NCBI RefSeq assembly: GCF_028618695.1
Contig: NZ_JAQIVI010000097.1
Span: 1 to 25,884 of the forward strand
Direction of reading: 5' to 3'
Source: Natrinema soli
GTDB taxonomy: Archaea; Halobacteriota; Halobacteria; Halobacteriales; Natrialbaceae
Length of the DNA: 25,884 nt
Part shown: positions 1 through 7,435 of the stretch, piece after piece
How positions within the stretch are numbered: position 1 is the first letter of the stretch
Layout: the number at the start of each line of letters is the position of its first letter
Position numbers and translations under genes: made by a program
Notes under the pieces: model-generated
Seen by the model: the letters and a program-made list of their open reading frames with translations, nothing else
Told to the model about the DNA's origin: nothing
Database searches by the model: none

Positions 1-67
1 TCTAGTTACTGACTATTCTAGCTTGGTGTCTCTGGATCCCCCGATCTGCTAAACTAGAACGGATGGT

Positions 68-133
68 TCACTCGCCAATCTCACGAACTCCGAGTTCAGC
101 CTCGTCTTGATCGTCGTCGCGATCGTCGGTCAT
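68..133 (-). CDS. tiny acidic ORF (21 aa) after the zinc-finger gene
   Basis: This ORF reads MTDDRDDDQDEAELG... and ends at TGA (68-70). Its ATG (131-133) overlaps the TGA of the upstream zinc-finger gene in an ATGA arrangement, which suggests translational coupling. Of its 21 residues, 11 are Asp or Glu. The second zinc-finger locus at 14085-14231 is also followed, with the same ATGA overlap, by an ORF starting MTD, so the arrangement recurs in the window. No function is recognised. It could be a real micro-protein or the remaining start of a longer coupled gene. Confidence 0.45.
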   Translation of the reverse strand: MTDDRDDDQDEAELGVREIGE

Positions 134-279
134 GGCTCGGCGTCACCTCGAGCACCGGCACCCTCTTTTAGATCAGAGTTCGTCGAACATGCGGGGCACC
201 TGTGGGCTTCGCCGTCGATGCCGAATACGCGGATAAAGTCGGCCGTGATGTGCCCCTCGCAGTTCTGGCACTTGGGCAT
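130..279 (-). CDS. small CxxC zinc-finger protein (DUF7563-like)
   Basis: This is a 49-aa protein with two CxxC knuckles, C4-QN-C7 and C28-PA-C31, and the signature IRVFG between them, a typical haloarchaeal zinc-finger mini-protein. The start is ATG 277-279; a longer in-frame version begins upstream at a non-ATG codon with no family-like residues, so the shorter start is preferred. Its closest relative in the window is the protein at 14085-14231 (shared IRVFGI.GE core). More distant relatives lie at 15757-15897 and 24000-24155. It sits in a cassette of tiny overlapping genes, as in haloarchaeal proviruses and plasmids. Zinc binding is inferred from the cysteines. The partner (nucleic acid or protein) is unknown, and the DUF number is from memory. 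Confidence 0.8.
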   Translation of the reverse strand: MPKCQNCEGHITADFIRVFGIDGEAHRCPACSTNSDLKEGAGARGDAEP

Positions 280-333
280 AGTGTTAGCACTCCTCGGAGG
301 GGTCGTAAACCCCACTACTTGTCGGTGCGCCGT

Positions 334-570
334 TCAGCTCGCTTCATGCCACGGCGATCGGAAGTCGCCGGGTGCTGGACGTACACCACGCGCGGTGGGA
401 TCGACCAGCGGCTCACCGCTATCGATATCTTTGGCGTTCTGATAGCGGTGGATGTCACCTTCCACGTCCTTCGGAAGATAGGCGCCTCGAGTCTTCTCAC
501 CGTTACCTGTGGTCTCTTTGCCTTCAGGAACGCGAAGCCGATAGTGCTCCCCGTCGTTGGTGCTAGTCAT
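334..570 (-). CDS. hypothetical small hydrophilic protein, provirus-like
   Basis: A 78-aa hydrophilic protein (starts MTSTNDGEHYRLRVPEGKE) with charged and Pro/Gly-rich composition, no membrane segment and no cysteine. The ATG (568-570) overlaps the end of the upstream minus-strand ORF (stop 563-565), matching the overlapping-gene style of this cassette, and the zinc-finger gene follows 54 bp downstream. I do not recognise a family. The tight packing and haloarchaeal composition favour a real gene over a chance ORF. Confidence 0.55.
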   Translation of the reverse strand: MTSTNDGEHYRLRVPEGKETTGNGEKTRGAYLPKDVEGDIHRYQNAKDIDSGEPLVDPTARGVRPAPGDFRSPWHEAS

Positions 571-673
571 GGATTGGCTCTGCAGCGGTCTCGCGATAGT
601 TGGTTAAATTCTCGAGCTGGATTACCGCTGGAGCATGGTGCTAGGCGAGTCTGACAATCTCACGGGTCGCCAT
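563..673 (-). pseudogene. 36-codon ORF interrupted by an in-frame TAG
   Basis: From ATG 671-673 the frame reads MATREIVRLA, then TAG (641-643), then continues HHAPAVIQLENLTNYRETAA to a stop at 563-565 that overlaps the ATG of the next gene. The overlap suggests this was the first gene of the cassette. The TAG is one base from CAG (Gln), so a C-to-T nonsense mutation is the simple explanation. Product unknown; the part after the TAG is helical in character. Confidence 0.45.
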
Positions 674-708
674 GTTGGGTTAATAGGGTTAAGACCTAGC
701 AGTTGATG

Positions 709-2298
709 TTACTCGTCCGGCTCAGTTGTTGGAGCCCGACGGCGGAGCCACTCGAGACCGAGCGCGCCACTGAGTACACTTGCGCCAGTAGTGAAACCTG
801 GGACACTATCAGAACTGATATCCCCCTCGTCGTCTTGACTGCTATTCTGGTTCTGTTCCTGACCGTCGCCGTTGAAGTCGTCGCGATCGGTACTATTGTT
901 GGAGCCGTTGTCTTGATCTCCACTACCACTGTCATCGCTACCGGAATCTCCATCGCTACCAGACTCGTCACCACTCATTTCGTCGGACGAATTCCCGTTA
1001 CTGCCACCGGCATCGTCGCCGGCGCTATCGTTACTATCGGAGTTATCGCCAGGATCGTCACTGTCATCGTCGCTTGAACCGTCTTGCTGGGAGGACCGAA
1101 CAGCGACGAGACGCTCGTCTCCCTGAACGTAGAGGCCGTTTTCACCAGCGGTGAACGTCTCCGAAATGCTCAATTCGTCGAAGGTGTCATCAGTGATTGC
1201 CCATTTCTCCGACCCGTCGTGGATATCGAAACCGGTGATCGAGTTCTCGATAAAGGAAGGTCTGGCGTAGACGATCGCAGTTTCGCCGGCGATCTGTAGG
1301 TTGTGGTACGGGTCAATTCCACCAGGCTGGTGGGACCACCCGTCGCCTGATATGTTATATCGTCCGCCGCCAATCGTGACATCACCCGTACTGGCAGGAG
1401 AGGGACCTTCGTAGATCCCGCGGAACGTCCTGAGACTCTCGTCTGGACTAAACGTTAAGTCGGGGTAATTATAGCGAGTGTAGACGCTATCGTTGATAAC
1501 GACGATCGGTCCCCCATAGACGACTCCCCTATCCATTCCGACCCAATGAGTTTCTCCTGAATGAGCGTCGAGCACGACGAAGGCCTCGCTTTTCTCACCT
1601 ACGGTAGTTGCGTAAATACGATCATCTTCGATTGCAACCGGTATCGGTTGGAACTCGTACTCTCTTGTGACGTAATTTCCTGGTGGCTGATCGGGATCTT
1701 GTACGTCCACTCCGACAGTCTCTTGCTTCCACTCAAGATCGCCAGTATCGGCATTGAATGCGTAAAGTTCGCCGTCAGCAATGACGTAGACGGTTCCATA
1801 TGCAATCGCCGGGCTGGTCATCTCCGGTTCAGTCTCGAACTCGGCCTCCCAGATAAGCGAATTGTCGTCGGCATCAAGCGCGGTCAGCTGATCACCGGCA
1901 ACATAGACGACCCCATCTGAGACAGCGGGCGTTCCAGTCGGATTAAACTCCTCGTCTTTCTCCTGAAAGCGGCGCCGCTGCCACTCAAGCGTCCCGTCTT
2001 CAGCGTCAAGGACGCGGAGATCGTCCGAAGTTCGCAAGAATACGCGACCGTTCGAGGCTGCGAGATTGCCGGTCACATCATGTGTCCAGGCGACGGTATC
2101 GGGTTCAGGGAAGCTGTCCGTGGCACTATATGCGCTGTTGGCGGCGTTTCCACGATAGGACGACCAGCCTGGCGTTTCCTCAACTGGTGTTGGACTCTCA
2201 TCGGCTGTTTCATCCCCTGCCCCAACAGAGGCAAATACCCCACCAGCTGCGAGTGTCGCACCACTTGCAATGAAAGAACGTCTCTGCCAATTAGACAT
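709..2298 (-). CDS. Tat-exported PQQ-like beta-propeller surface protein
   Basis: This 529-aa protein begins with a twin-arginine signal (QRRSFIAS, then an Ala/Gly-rich hydrophobic stretch to about residue 28). Residues about 45-400 contain repeated PQQ/outer-membrane-assembly-type blades, for example WSSYRGNAANSAYS, LDAEDGTLEWQ, LDADDNSLIWE, FNADTGDLEWK and LDAHSGETHW. Residues about 405-490 are a Ser/Asp/Gly/Asn linker. The tail has VPGF, a hydrophobic stretch and LRRR, resembling a PGF-CTERM sorting signal for archaeosortase processing and lipid anchoring. It is therefore probably a cell-surface protein. The propeller fold suggests protein or cofactor binding; a PQQ enzyme activity cannot be assigned because catalytic residues are not evident. 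The ATG at 2296-2298 is placed well for the Tat signal. Confidence 0.9.
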   Translation of the reverse strand: MSNWQRRSFIASGATLAAGGVFASVGAGDETADESPTPVEETPGWSSYRGNAANSAYSATDSFPEPDTVAWTHDVTGNLAASNGRVFLRTSDDLRVLDAEDGTLEWQRRRFQEKDEEFNPTGTPAVSDGVVYVAGDQLTALDADDNSLIWEAEFETEPEMTSPAIAYGTVYVIADGELYAFNADTGDLEWKQETVGVDVQDPDQPPGNYVTREYEFQPIPVAIEDDRIYATTVGEKSEAFVVLDAHSGETHWVGMDRGVVYGGPIVVINDSVYTRYNYPDLTFSPDESLRTFRGIYEGPSPASTGDVTIGGGRYNISGDGWSHQPGGIDPYHNLQIAGETAIVYARPSFIENSITGFDIHDGSEKWAITDDTFDELSISETFTAGENGLYVQGDERLVAVRSSQQDGSSDDDSDDPGDNSDSNDSAGDDAGGSNGNSSDEMSGDESGSDGDSGSDDSGSGDQDNGSNNSTDRDDFNGDGQEQNQNSSQDDEGDISSDSVPGFTTGASVLSGALGLEWLRRRAPTTEPDE

Positions 2299-2320
2299 AC
2301 TTCCTACGAGTCAGACCACC

Positions 2321-2336
2321 TATTAAGTTTTTAATG
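2321..2336 (-). promoter_or_regulatory. putative TATA element of the beta-propeller gene
   Basis: On the minus strand this reads CATTAAAAACTTAATA, centred about 30 bases upstream of the ATG at 2298. That is the expected spacing for an archaeal TATA box driving a leaderless or nearly leaderless transcript. No purine-rich ribosome site of note lies close to the ATG. The assignment rests on composition and spacing only. Confidence 0.4.
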
Positions 2337-2380
2337 TACACTTTCACGAGGGTGTCACCCTAGCCGAATTCAGTCGGATA

Positions 2381-2602
2381 TCACGCTAAGCCAGCGTCCT
2401 CGAAAGTCTCATTGACTACGTCGGCAGTGGGTGCGTTCAGATAGGATTCAATCGCTTGGAATGAGTCCCAGCCACCGACCGCCATGACAACTCGAGGGTT
2501 CACCTGCTTATCAACGAGAAGCCGATACTGCTCCCTGTCGTCGGTGTGTTTGACGTGTTTCGGCTTTACTTGTGGAAGGAACCAGTCGAGCAGGCATAAC
2601 GA
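2381..2602 (-). pseudogene. C-terminal remnant of a tyrosine recombinase/integrase
   Basis: The minus-strand frame reads LLDWFLPQVKPKHVKHTDD, continues with QYRLLVDKQVNPRVVMAVGG, and ends WDSFQAIESYLNAP...VNETFEDAGLA before a TGA at 2381-2383. The VVMAVGGW...I..YL.AP pattern is how haloarchaeal XerC/phage-integrase-type proteins end. An in-frame TGA lies just upstream (near 2605), and no catalytic Arg/His/Arg core is present, so it is a truncated tail. It is evidence of past integration of a mobile element. Family assignment is from recalled C-terminal patterns. Confidence 0.55.
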
Positions 2603-2706
2603 CGCTCACGGGCGTGAGCGTCTGCTGCATCCTCACCGAACGATTCATCCAATCAAATTGCCTCCGAAACGGGGTGGCGACATGGGGAATCGAAAACAGA
2701 ATCAGG

Positions 2707-3345
2707 TGCCGTGTTGAATAGCGATCTAATCGGCTGATATCATGGGTTAGAAAGTCGAAGCCGCGGAAATCGATTCTGACCTATGGAAGTCAATATCCTC
2801 GACTTCGTTGAGCAGTGTCGGCACCTAGCCAAACAAGGTTGGGGAAGCACGCGGGCGAGCCCGCCAGCGGCGGGTTCGCCCGCTGGGTGCACGTCGTTCT
2901 GCACTGTTTCCGACTCGAAGACGGCCACAGCTACCGTGAAACGCCGAATCGGCTGAAGTACATGACCGAGATTCGTGACGTGCTCGGCTTAGACCGAGAC
3001 GGTCTTCCTGAGTTCACCACGATCTACAAATCGTTCGACCGGCTGAAAATGTGGGTATGGCGGGCGTTGCTGCGCGTTTCGGCGCAGCAACACCCGCAGT
3101 CTGGTCACGCAGCTCTCGACAGTACGTTCTTCGACCGTCGCTCAGCCTCCTCGTACTACCACCAGCGGTCTAGAAGCGACGTGCAAACGCTGAAAGTGAC
3201 GACATTAACCGATGTAGAACCACTCGCTGTTCTCGATGTGCATATCTCAGCACGCTGGAAACACGATACGAAGACTGGGCCGCAGGTCGTCCGCCGGAAT
3301 GCGGACGACCTGCTGTCCGTCTCGGCTGACAAAGCCTTGACGGAC
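2707..3345 (+). mobile_element. truncated ISH9-like (IS5-group) insertion sequence
   Basis: The left terminus is probably the GTGTTGAATAGC at about 2708, 75 bp upstream of the transposase ATG. The right part is missing: homology to the transposase ends near 3340, where sequence of an IS630 transposase takes over. A related TGTTGAATAG terminus occurs at both ends of the MITE-like repeat at 13161-13358. Boundaries are approximate. Confidence 0.6.
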
Positions 3346-3354
3346 GATCTATAG
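2783..3354 (+). pseudogene. ISH9-like transposase, frameshifted and truncated
   Basis: The native ATG is 2783 (MEVNILDFVEQCRHLAKQ). A one-base deletion near 2837 shifts the frame to KHAGEPASGGFARWVHVVLH and onward (frame of 3352-3354 stop). Recognisable blocks follow: EDGHSYRETPNRLKYMTEI, STFFDRRSASSYY with the first catalytic Asp (ALDSTFFD), and VTTLTDVEPLAVLDVHISA...KHDTKTGPQVV. The protein then stops at DDL where the IS630 fragment begins, so the second Asp and the Glu of the DDE triad are absent. The reading frame contains three strong inverted repeats (2851-2883, 3061-3096, 3282-3313). Confidence 0.85.
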
Positions 3355-4167
3355 CTGGCTCAAGCGACTCGTCAGTATCGAGTCGCTTGAGCAGGCCGTA
3401 ACTGATGCTCATCGATCTGGAAGAAAACGAAAAATCTCAGAAAAAGAGTTCAAAGAAACTGTCCACGACTCACCTGCGGAAGTTGGGTTCGACGCACCGG
3501 CGCTTGTCCAGCAATATCTTGACGAGACCTACGATGTCGGGTACTCAATCCCGAGCTGTCGGCGGTTGCTCAAAGAAGCGGGATTGAATTACCAAAAACC
3601 ATGCCGTACAGCCGCCGAATCTGATGTTGACGAACAGCAAACGTTCCGCGAGGAACTCAAAAAAAGCGGCGGGAGATGGACACCACCGTAGTCTGTATCG
3701 ACCAAACCAAGAAATCCGTCCAAGTCGAGTCGCGTGCCGCGTGGTTTCCTCGCGGCACGCGGCCAGCTGTTGAATTATCCGGACAACGTGACTGGACGTG
3801 TCTTTTGGGCGCGATCACCGAAAACGGTGATCGCTTTTTCTCTCGATTCGAAGAGTACGTGACTGCCGAACACGCGAAACATTTCATTCTCGCATTATGC
3901 AACGAGTTCGAAGATAATCTGATCATTGTGCTGAATGGAGCACCATATTTTCGGGCGTCGGCCGTCACGGACCTGGCGGCCCGTGACGCCCTCGCCCTCG
4001 TGAGATTGCCGGCGTACTCGCCAGAGCTCAATCCGGTCGAAGAGTGCTGGATACAACTTCAATCAGCACTAAGCAACCAGTTCTTTGATTCACTTTCTGA
4101 ACTCACAACAGCCGTTGATACCGCTCTTGATCGGCTCTCTATACCAAAGGCGAGTAATTATTTCTAA
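3342..4167 (+). pseudogene. IS630-family (ISH16-like) transposase, 5' truncated, two-frame, active-site mutant
   Basis: The frame starts inside the N-terminal HTH region (RTIYSWLKRLVSIESLEQAV) and continues through SGRKRKISEKEFKETVHDSP and VQQYLDETYDVGYSIPSCRR. At 3659-3665 there is a run of seven A; the rest of the enzyme lies in the -1 frame (REMDTTVVCIDQTKKSVQVE to the stop at 4165-4167). A -1 slip at the A7 run would join the halves exactly. The DDE triad reads D in VCIDQT, then N in IIVLNGAPYF where Asp is expected (AAT 3934-3936), then E in SPELNPVEECW. It is probably dead because of the truncation and the D-to-N change. It also contains inverted repeats at 3358-3392, 3731-3761, 3811-3834 and 3963-3988. 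Confidence 0.85.
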
Positions 4168-4216
4168 CTTCCACTATAGAACACCGATACAAACCAAGGG
4201 GTCGGATCAGAAGAAA

Positions 4217-4420
4217 TTATACTTCGTCTCTACTCGCCAATTCAAGTTCATCGGCTGACAATACTCGAACCGACTTGTTGGCTTTAAATTCCGAGAGTCC
4301 TAGCAAGGCATGTGACTCACAGAAATAATGCGTATTCTGGTTTCCAGTATCCTTATGCTGGATATTGAGCTGCCTAGTTGGTCGTTTTATACAAGTGTGT
4401 GAGCCCCATTCACAGTTCAT
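4217..4420 (-). CDS. small Cys/His-containing hypothetical protein
   Basis: A 67-aa frame from ATG 4418-4420 (MNCEWGSHTCIKRPTRQLN) to TAA. Cys3, Cys10, Cys34 and nearby His residues (H32, H37) could bind a metal, and the C-terminus is acidic (LSADELELASRDEV). A longer upstream extension exists in frame but has poor haloarchaeal character. It lies between IS remnants, 47 bp downstream of the gene at 4467. No family is recognised. The segment is AT-richer than its neighbours. Confidence 0.45.
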   Translation of the reverse strand: MNCEWGSHTCIKRPTRQLNIQHKDTGNQNTHYFCESHALLGLSEFKANKSVRVLSADELELASRDEV

Positions 4421-4466
4421 TGTGTGGGTGATTATCACAGGCTGGTATGTAAATATAGAGGGTGGT

Positions 4467-4679
4467 TTACACAAACTGTTTACTCCCGCCCTCGAGCCAC
4501 TCGTCCAGCTTGCCGAGCGCGCCGTCGGCGACGAACAGGTGAACATACTCATCATGATGGGTCGATGACGATGTCTCCCGCCGAAGCGTCACGTAGAAAT
4601 GCGTCTCGGTCAGTGGGACGGTCTCGCCGGTGACGGCACAGACGGCTGACCCGTCGTGCTTGGTCGTTCGGTGGGTCAC
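4467..4679 (-). CDS. hypothetical small haloarchaeal protein
   Basis: A 70-aa protein (MTHRTTKHDGSAVCAVTGET, then VPLTETHFYVTLRRET, HHDEYVHLFVADGALGKLDEWLEG). The CAVTGE.VPL...H.YVTLRRE pattern resembles small haloarchaeal DUF proteins, with a knuckle-like start, beta-strand stretches and a final amphipathic helix. The ATG is at 4677-4679. Codon use is GC-rich at third positions as expected for the host, which supports a real gene. Function unknown. Confidence 0.6.
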   Translation of the reverse strand: MTHRTTKHDGSAVCAVTGETVPLTETHFYVTLRRETSSSTHHDEYVHLFVADGALGKLDEWLEGGSKQFV

Positions 4680-5104
4680 TGTCGAGACCTGTCAGTCGTC
4701 GCGATCGGGTGGCGAGCGACCGCGAAACTGTTGGGTCCGGGCTAGGTATCGAGCAGAGGAGAGAGTCAGGGCTCGAGGGTATGGGTCATTAGCAAAAGGG
4801 GGAAGACGCGAGTATCGAGGTTCTCTGGTGTCCCTTTTCGGCCGGCCGCTATAACCGGCCGTGTGGGGCCTCCATGTCTCGTGGGATATCGCTTTGGGCG
4901 CGAATCAACGGGTGCAAGCCGTTCCAGTTACCGACGTTTCTCCGCGAGCCCTTCCGGAATCTCTTCCGGATTGTTAAGTGCGATTTATAAGACAACACGC
5001 GAATTTCGCGGAGTTCGTCATCTTGAATCCCCATTTTCGAAGTTTAGGTGTGGTTTCGAAATCAAGTTGGTCCTCGAACTCAGCCCGAGTATCACATCGA
5101 TTAG
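4680..5104. other. no convincing gene; short degenerate coding traces
   Basis: No ORF here has convincing family character. On the minus strand the phrase NNPEEIPEGLAEKRR followed by a stop (4920-4980) looks like a displaced gene end, and a 61-aa frame (4849-5034) overlaps it in another frame. A GC-palindrome TTCGGCCGGCCGCTATAACC lies near 4838-4858. I read the interval as decayed sequence between gene and IS debris. Confidence 0.4.
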
Positions 5105-5296
5105 GTGTCTATTGAGGAACCGCTGGATATCCCGATTCGGGTAAATCAGATCCGCGACCCGCCGCTGTTCGACAACCGGCGGTTTCCAGACCGCCACCTC
5201 GAGTTAAATCTCGGATCGGTCGAACGAGCGCAGGAGCTACACGACGCACTCGGCGCGGTGATAGACGAACACGCTCGGAACAGTTGGATCTTTTAG
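5105..5296 (+). CDS. hypothetical protein or C-terminal gene fragment
   Basis: A 63-aa frame starting at GTG directly after an in-frame TAG; it ends VIDEHARNSWIF. The C-terminal half (HLELNLGSVERAQELHDALG) has the look of a genuine haloarchaeal helical domain, with GC-rich third positions. The N-terminal half is less convincing, so this may be the tail of a larger gene cut by rearrangement. The IS6 element begins 110 bp downstream. Confidence 0.4.
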   Translation: MSIEEPLDIPIRVNQIRDPPLFDNRRFPDRHLELNLGSVERAQELHDALGAVIDEHARNSWIF

Positions 5297-5406
5297 AGTG
5301 TTTGTAGTTCCAAACGTTCCGAATACGCATAGAGCTACGACTATCAGGAATATCCTTATGAGAAGTGAGTTAGGACAGATTGGAGAGACTAAGTGATTAT
5401 GAGTTC

Positions 5407-6152
5407 GGCACTGTCTAGTTCTGAACCTCCTCGACTGGTGTTTTTCCGTCGAGAGCTTGATGTGGTCTTTGCTGATTGTAGTAATGTACAAACTGTTCAA
5501 GCCACTCGCGGACGCTCGCCCGACTGCCCACCCACGAGGTATGGAAGCGGTCAATGCGCATTTTGAGGGTATGAAACCACTTTTCGATCAGGTTTCGATC
5601 AACGTAGTTGAGCTGACCGCTCAACCCTAATCAGGAGAGGGCAGTCAGATAGCCGTAGCCATCGACGAGAAACACTGTCTCGGAGAGATCGTGTTTCTCG
5701 GTCAATTTATGCAGGAACGCAGCGGCTGGATCGGTTCCTCGTCGTCCGAAGACTGCGACATCAAGAATCAACCGCAAATCTAGGTCGATTGCAGTATATA
5801 CCCAAGTCCAGTCGCCGTTAATCCTGACAGCGGTTTCGTCAACCGCGACCCGCGACGGCGCAGCCGTCGGCGGGTCTGGAACGCTGTCAGCTAGCCGATG
5901 TACCCAATGCCAGATTGCTTGGTGAGACCGTTCAACGCCGAGTGAGCGAAGAATCGCTTGTGTTTCTCGAAGCGAACAACCGGTCGCGTGGAGTCGGACG
6001 GCGAACGCCCTGACAGGCGTCGCCGTCCGCTCACGCTCCCAAGATTCATCAAATTCCGCCGTGTAGCACTCGCTGAGCAGGTCTACGAGTGACATAGCCA
6101 AACTAACTCTACGGCCTGCTCATTCCTCAAACTGGCCTAACTAGACACTGCC
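5407..6152 (-). mobile_element. IS6-family insertion sequence (ISH14/ISH15-like)
   Basis: The 746-bp element is bounded by imperfect terminal inverted repeats. The left end is GGCACTGTCTAGTT (5407-5420). The right end (rc of 6139-6152) is GGCAGTGTCTAGTT, one mismatch in 14. The transposase fills almost the whole element on the minus strand. The 8-bp flanks (ATGAGTTC and GTGGAGTG) do not match, so either the duplication has decayed or the element took part in a rearrangement. Confidence 0.8.
5415..6101 (-). pseudogene. IS6-family transposase with one nonsense codon
   Basis: The frame runs from MAMSLVDLLSECYTAEFDES to HQALDGKTPVEEVQN in a single register, interrupted only by TGA at 5631-5633 (YLTALS-stop-LGLSGQLNY). 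CGA (Arg) is expected there, a C-to-T change. The DDE triad is otherwise intact: VAVDETAVRI, FLVDGYGYL and NLIEKWFHTLKMR. The N-terminal zinc/HTH part (TGCSLRETQAILRSLGVERS) is present. Read-through or recent inactivation is possible because no other lesion is seen. Two bulged inverted repeats lie inside the gene (5847-5876 and 5995-6029). Confidence 0.88.
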
Positions 6153-6263
6153 GTGGAGTGCAATCTGGTGGTTTCGACACAGCACGGGGGTTCATCGAGT
6201 GCCGATCAAGTTATCGATTTGAGCAGCTATGAGGGTGGTTTTACGATCGGCCCTGGCCGCTAA
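6153..6263 (+). pseudogene. C-terminal fragment of an unknown gene at the IS6 edge
   Basis: Immediately outside the IS6 right end an open frame reads ECNLVVSTQHGGSSSADQVI and ends DLSSYEGGFTIGPGR before TAA (6261-6263). There is no start codon, and it looks like a beta-rich C-terminus of a host gene cut by the insertion or a rearrangement. The 5' part is not visible on the other side of the element. The remaining sequence to 6375 shows no gene. Confidence 0.35.
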
Positions 6264-6375
6264 TCGCGGTTACCAACAATTTCCTTCACAAGAGCGTTCT
6301 GGAATATAGTTGATCTACGGCCAAGAAGAACACTCAGAGTTTGATCAAATAATCTATGCAGAGTTATATATCCTA

Positions 6376-7218
6376 TTACACGTCTCCTTCTGTACTGGTT
6401 GGTGATGATTCGACTATTGTCTCGACAACCTCGTTAGCACGGCCAATGAGAACTGCATTGACTACAGCACCCAATAACAGGATAACACCGCTAAAGTACA
6501 ACCAGGTGACCAAGAGAAGAATGCTCGCGATGAGATTCCCGTCGCCTCCACTCAGAGAGACATATACCTGAAAGAGTACTTGCAGAATCGTCCAACCAAG
6601 AGCTCCAACAAGTGTTCCTGGAAGCACATCCCGCGGTTCGACGTTGATCGTAGGGAACAGATAGTACATCGGAAAGAAAGCGATGATGAGACCCACAACG
6701 AGTACTATGGGCACTATAAGACCAATGAGCGGAACGAACGAAAAGAAGGCAACCACGCTGGTGGCAACAATCATTGCAGCGATCCCAAGCATAAGGGTGA
6801 CGAGCATCAAGAGACCGTTTTTGATCTGCCCAACGAACGAGTCCCGAGCAGTTGTTTCATAGATTTCTGAGAAGGCGGTATCGATTCCACGGAACACCTT
6901 GAGTGAACCCCAGACGAGTGTGAGTATTCCGATGATAGAGGCGCTGGCAGTTGATCCAGCGCTAGCGTCTGACTGTTGTTCGAGCATGACTTCGATGACC
7001 CCACCAACCGACGGAGAGACGCTATCAGTAGTGAGATCGATAACTTGTTGCTGTAGCATGGGATCTATAAATGACACTGCAAGAAGAACGAACATGAGCA
7101 ACGGAACGAGCGAAACAAACGCGCTATAGGCGATACTGCCAGCCAAGAAGGTAACATTCTTCTCGCTGAACATGGCCTTGACCAGTTTCACTTGTGCGAC
7201 GATTGATTGAGTATTCAT
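6376..7218 (-). CDS. YihY/BrkB-family inner membrane protein
   Basis: The 280-aa protein starts at ATG 7216-7218 (MNTQSIVAQVKLVKAMFSEK). The upstream in-frame TTG is disfavoured, and GGAG sits 13 bases before this ATG. The family signature is clear: AGSIAYSAFVSLVPLLMFVL near residues 30-50, WGSLKVFRGIDTAFSEIY near 110, and about six hydrophobic segments, with YYLFPTINVEPRDVLPGTLV late in the protein. BrkB/YihY proteins were once misnamed RNase BN; their membrane role is undefined, with transport suspected. The length matches the family, and this is one of few intact genes between IS remnants. Confidence 0.93.
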   Translation of the reverse strand: MNTQSIVAQVKLVKAMFSEKNVTFLAGSIAYSAFVSLVPLLMFVLLAVSFIDPMLQQQVIDLTTDSVSPSVGGVIEVMLEQQSDASAGSTASASIIGILTLVWGSLKVFRGIDTAFSEIYETTARDSFVGQIKNGLLMLVTLMLGIAAMIVATSVVAFFSFVPLIGLIVPIVLVVGLIIAFFPMYYLFPTINVEPRDVLPGTLVGALGWTILQVLFQVYVSLSGGDGNLIASILLLVTWLYFSGVILLLGAVVNAVLIGRANEVVETIVESSPTSTEGDV

Positions 7219-7435
7219 GATTACCAAATTTCTCCAGATGAATAATCTGTAGTTTGTTGTGGTTGATAGATGTTCTGCATACCGTGCTGACCCGACGCTT
7301 GGACTCGCCTACCGAGTAATGACATTCGAATACGAAAGCGATGTGATCGAGACCTTACTGTCGGTAGTTCCCATCGAATCAGAAGTTAGTCAAGACTGAT
7401 GAGGTTAGATTCTCAGGAAGCGTCTGAATGGGTGT

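Noticed and set aside
703..1077. Plus-strand ORF of 124 aa with hydrophobic repeats
   Set aside because: It is the antisense image of the Ser/Asp/Gly linker of the beta-propeller protein; the repeated GTC/ATC codons create the false membrane-protein look.
3811..3840. Hairpin GCGATCACCG-AAAA-CGGTGATCGC followed by TTTTTC as a terminator
   Set aside because: It looks like an intrinsic terminator but lies inside the IS630 coding frame together with several other such palindromes, so it is reported under the intragenic hairpins instead.
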